Source: Candidatus Cloacimonadales bacterium (GTDB lineage: Bacteria > Cloacimonadota > Cloacimonadia > Cloacimonadales > TCS61). Taken from it: a stretch of DNA of 32,477 bases. The notes beneath the pieces were generated by a model. That model did no database searches. It was not told where the DNA came from and was given only the letters and a program-made list of their open reading frames with translations. The stretch covers positions 1 to 32,477 of the forward strand of contig JAUSOT010000133.1 of NCBI GenBank assembly GCA_030656075.1. Direction: 5' to 3'. The position numbers and the translations under genes were made by a program. Position 1 is the first letter of the stretch, and each line of letters starts with the position of its first letter. Positions 32,449 through 32,477 of this stretch are shown here, piece after piece.

Positions 32449-32477
32449 GAAAATGAATGAACAAAATAAACGTTCAC

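Overview
This 32.5 kb stretch looks like the chromosome of an uncultured bacterium of the FCB superphylum, with Candidatus Cloacimonadota as the best guess. The guess rests on a secreted PKD/beta-helix protein with an N-Y-P-N-P-F-N-P-type C-terminal sorting domain, a two-subunit-type glycyl-tRNA synthetase alpha chain, a very large TPR/GAF sigma-54 activator, and intergenic spaces packed with short palindromic repeats. The lineage is inferred; no rRNA gene is present. I saw no tRNA, rRNA, CRISPR array or canonical transposase gene.

Layout. (1) 1-4.4 kb, all minus strand: a defence and toxin-antitoxin island. It holds an AbiA-like reverse transcriptase fused to a HEPN domain, a broken gene remnant, a HEPN/nucleotidyltransferase pair lying between two direct copies of a double-hairpin repeat, and a BrnT/BrnA pair. 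(2) 4.4-7.6 kb, minus strand: a DUF3788 protein, tRNA 2-selenouridine synthase (mnmH) and an M3-family oligoendopeptidase. (3) 7.6-8.2 kb: a 600-bp spacer with at least five hairpins. (4) 8.2-12.9 kb, plus strand: glyQ, then a heterodimeric ABC exporter whose two subunits carry complementary degenerate residues. (5) 12.9-15 kb: a repeat-rich convergent spacer, then on the minus strand a Cys-motif protein, a UPF0316 membrane protein and a 58-codon ferredoxin-like gene with a clear terminator. (6) 15-18.5 kb, minus strand: the PKD/beta-helix surface protein. (7) 18.7-23.7 kb, plus strand: a MntA/HepT toxin-antitoxin pair overlapping alaS, whose product carries an AT-rich insertion of about 60 residues. 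A GxxExxY gene framed by 40-bp inverted repeats and a GT9 glycosyltransferase follow. (8) 23.8-32.4 kb, plus strand: the sigma-54 activator, an exonuclease-DinG helicase fusion, and an endonuclease III-family glycosylase whose start and stop both lie in intergenic repeats.

The items most worth a second look are: the insertion in AlaRS together with the overlapping HepT/MntA operon; the inverted-repeat-framed GxxExxY unit; a 14-bp motif (ACCTT-N3-AAYGGT) present six times as three same-strand pairs; the RT-HEPN gene followed by an attC-like imperfect dyad; and the double-hairpin repeats around the HEPN/MNT pair. Three separate HEPN-type proteins occur within 19 kb.
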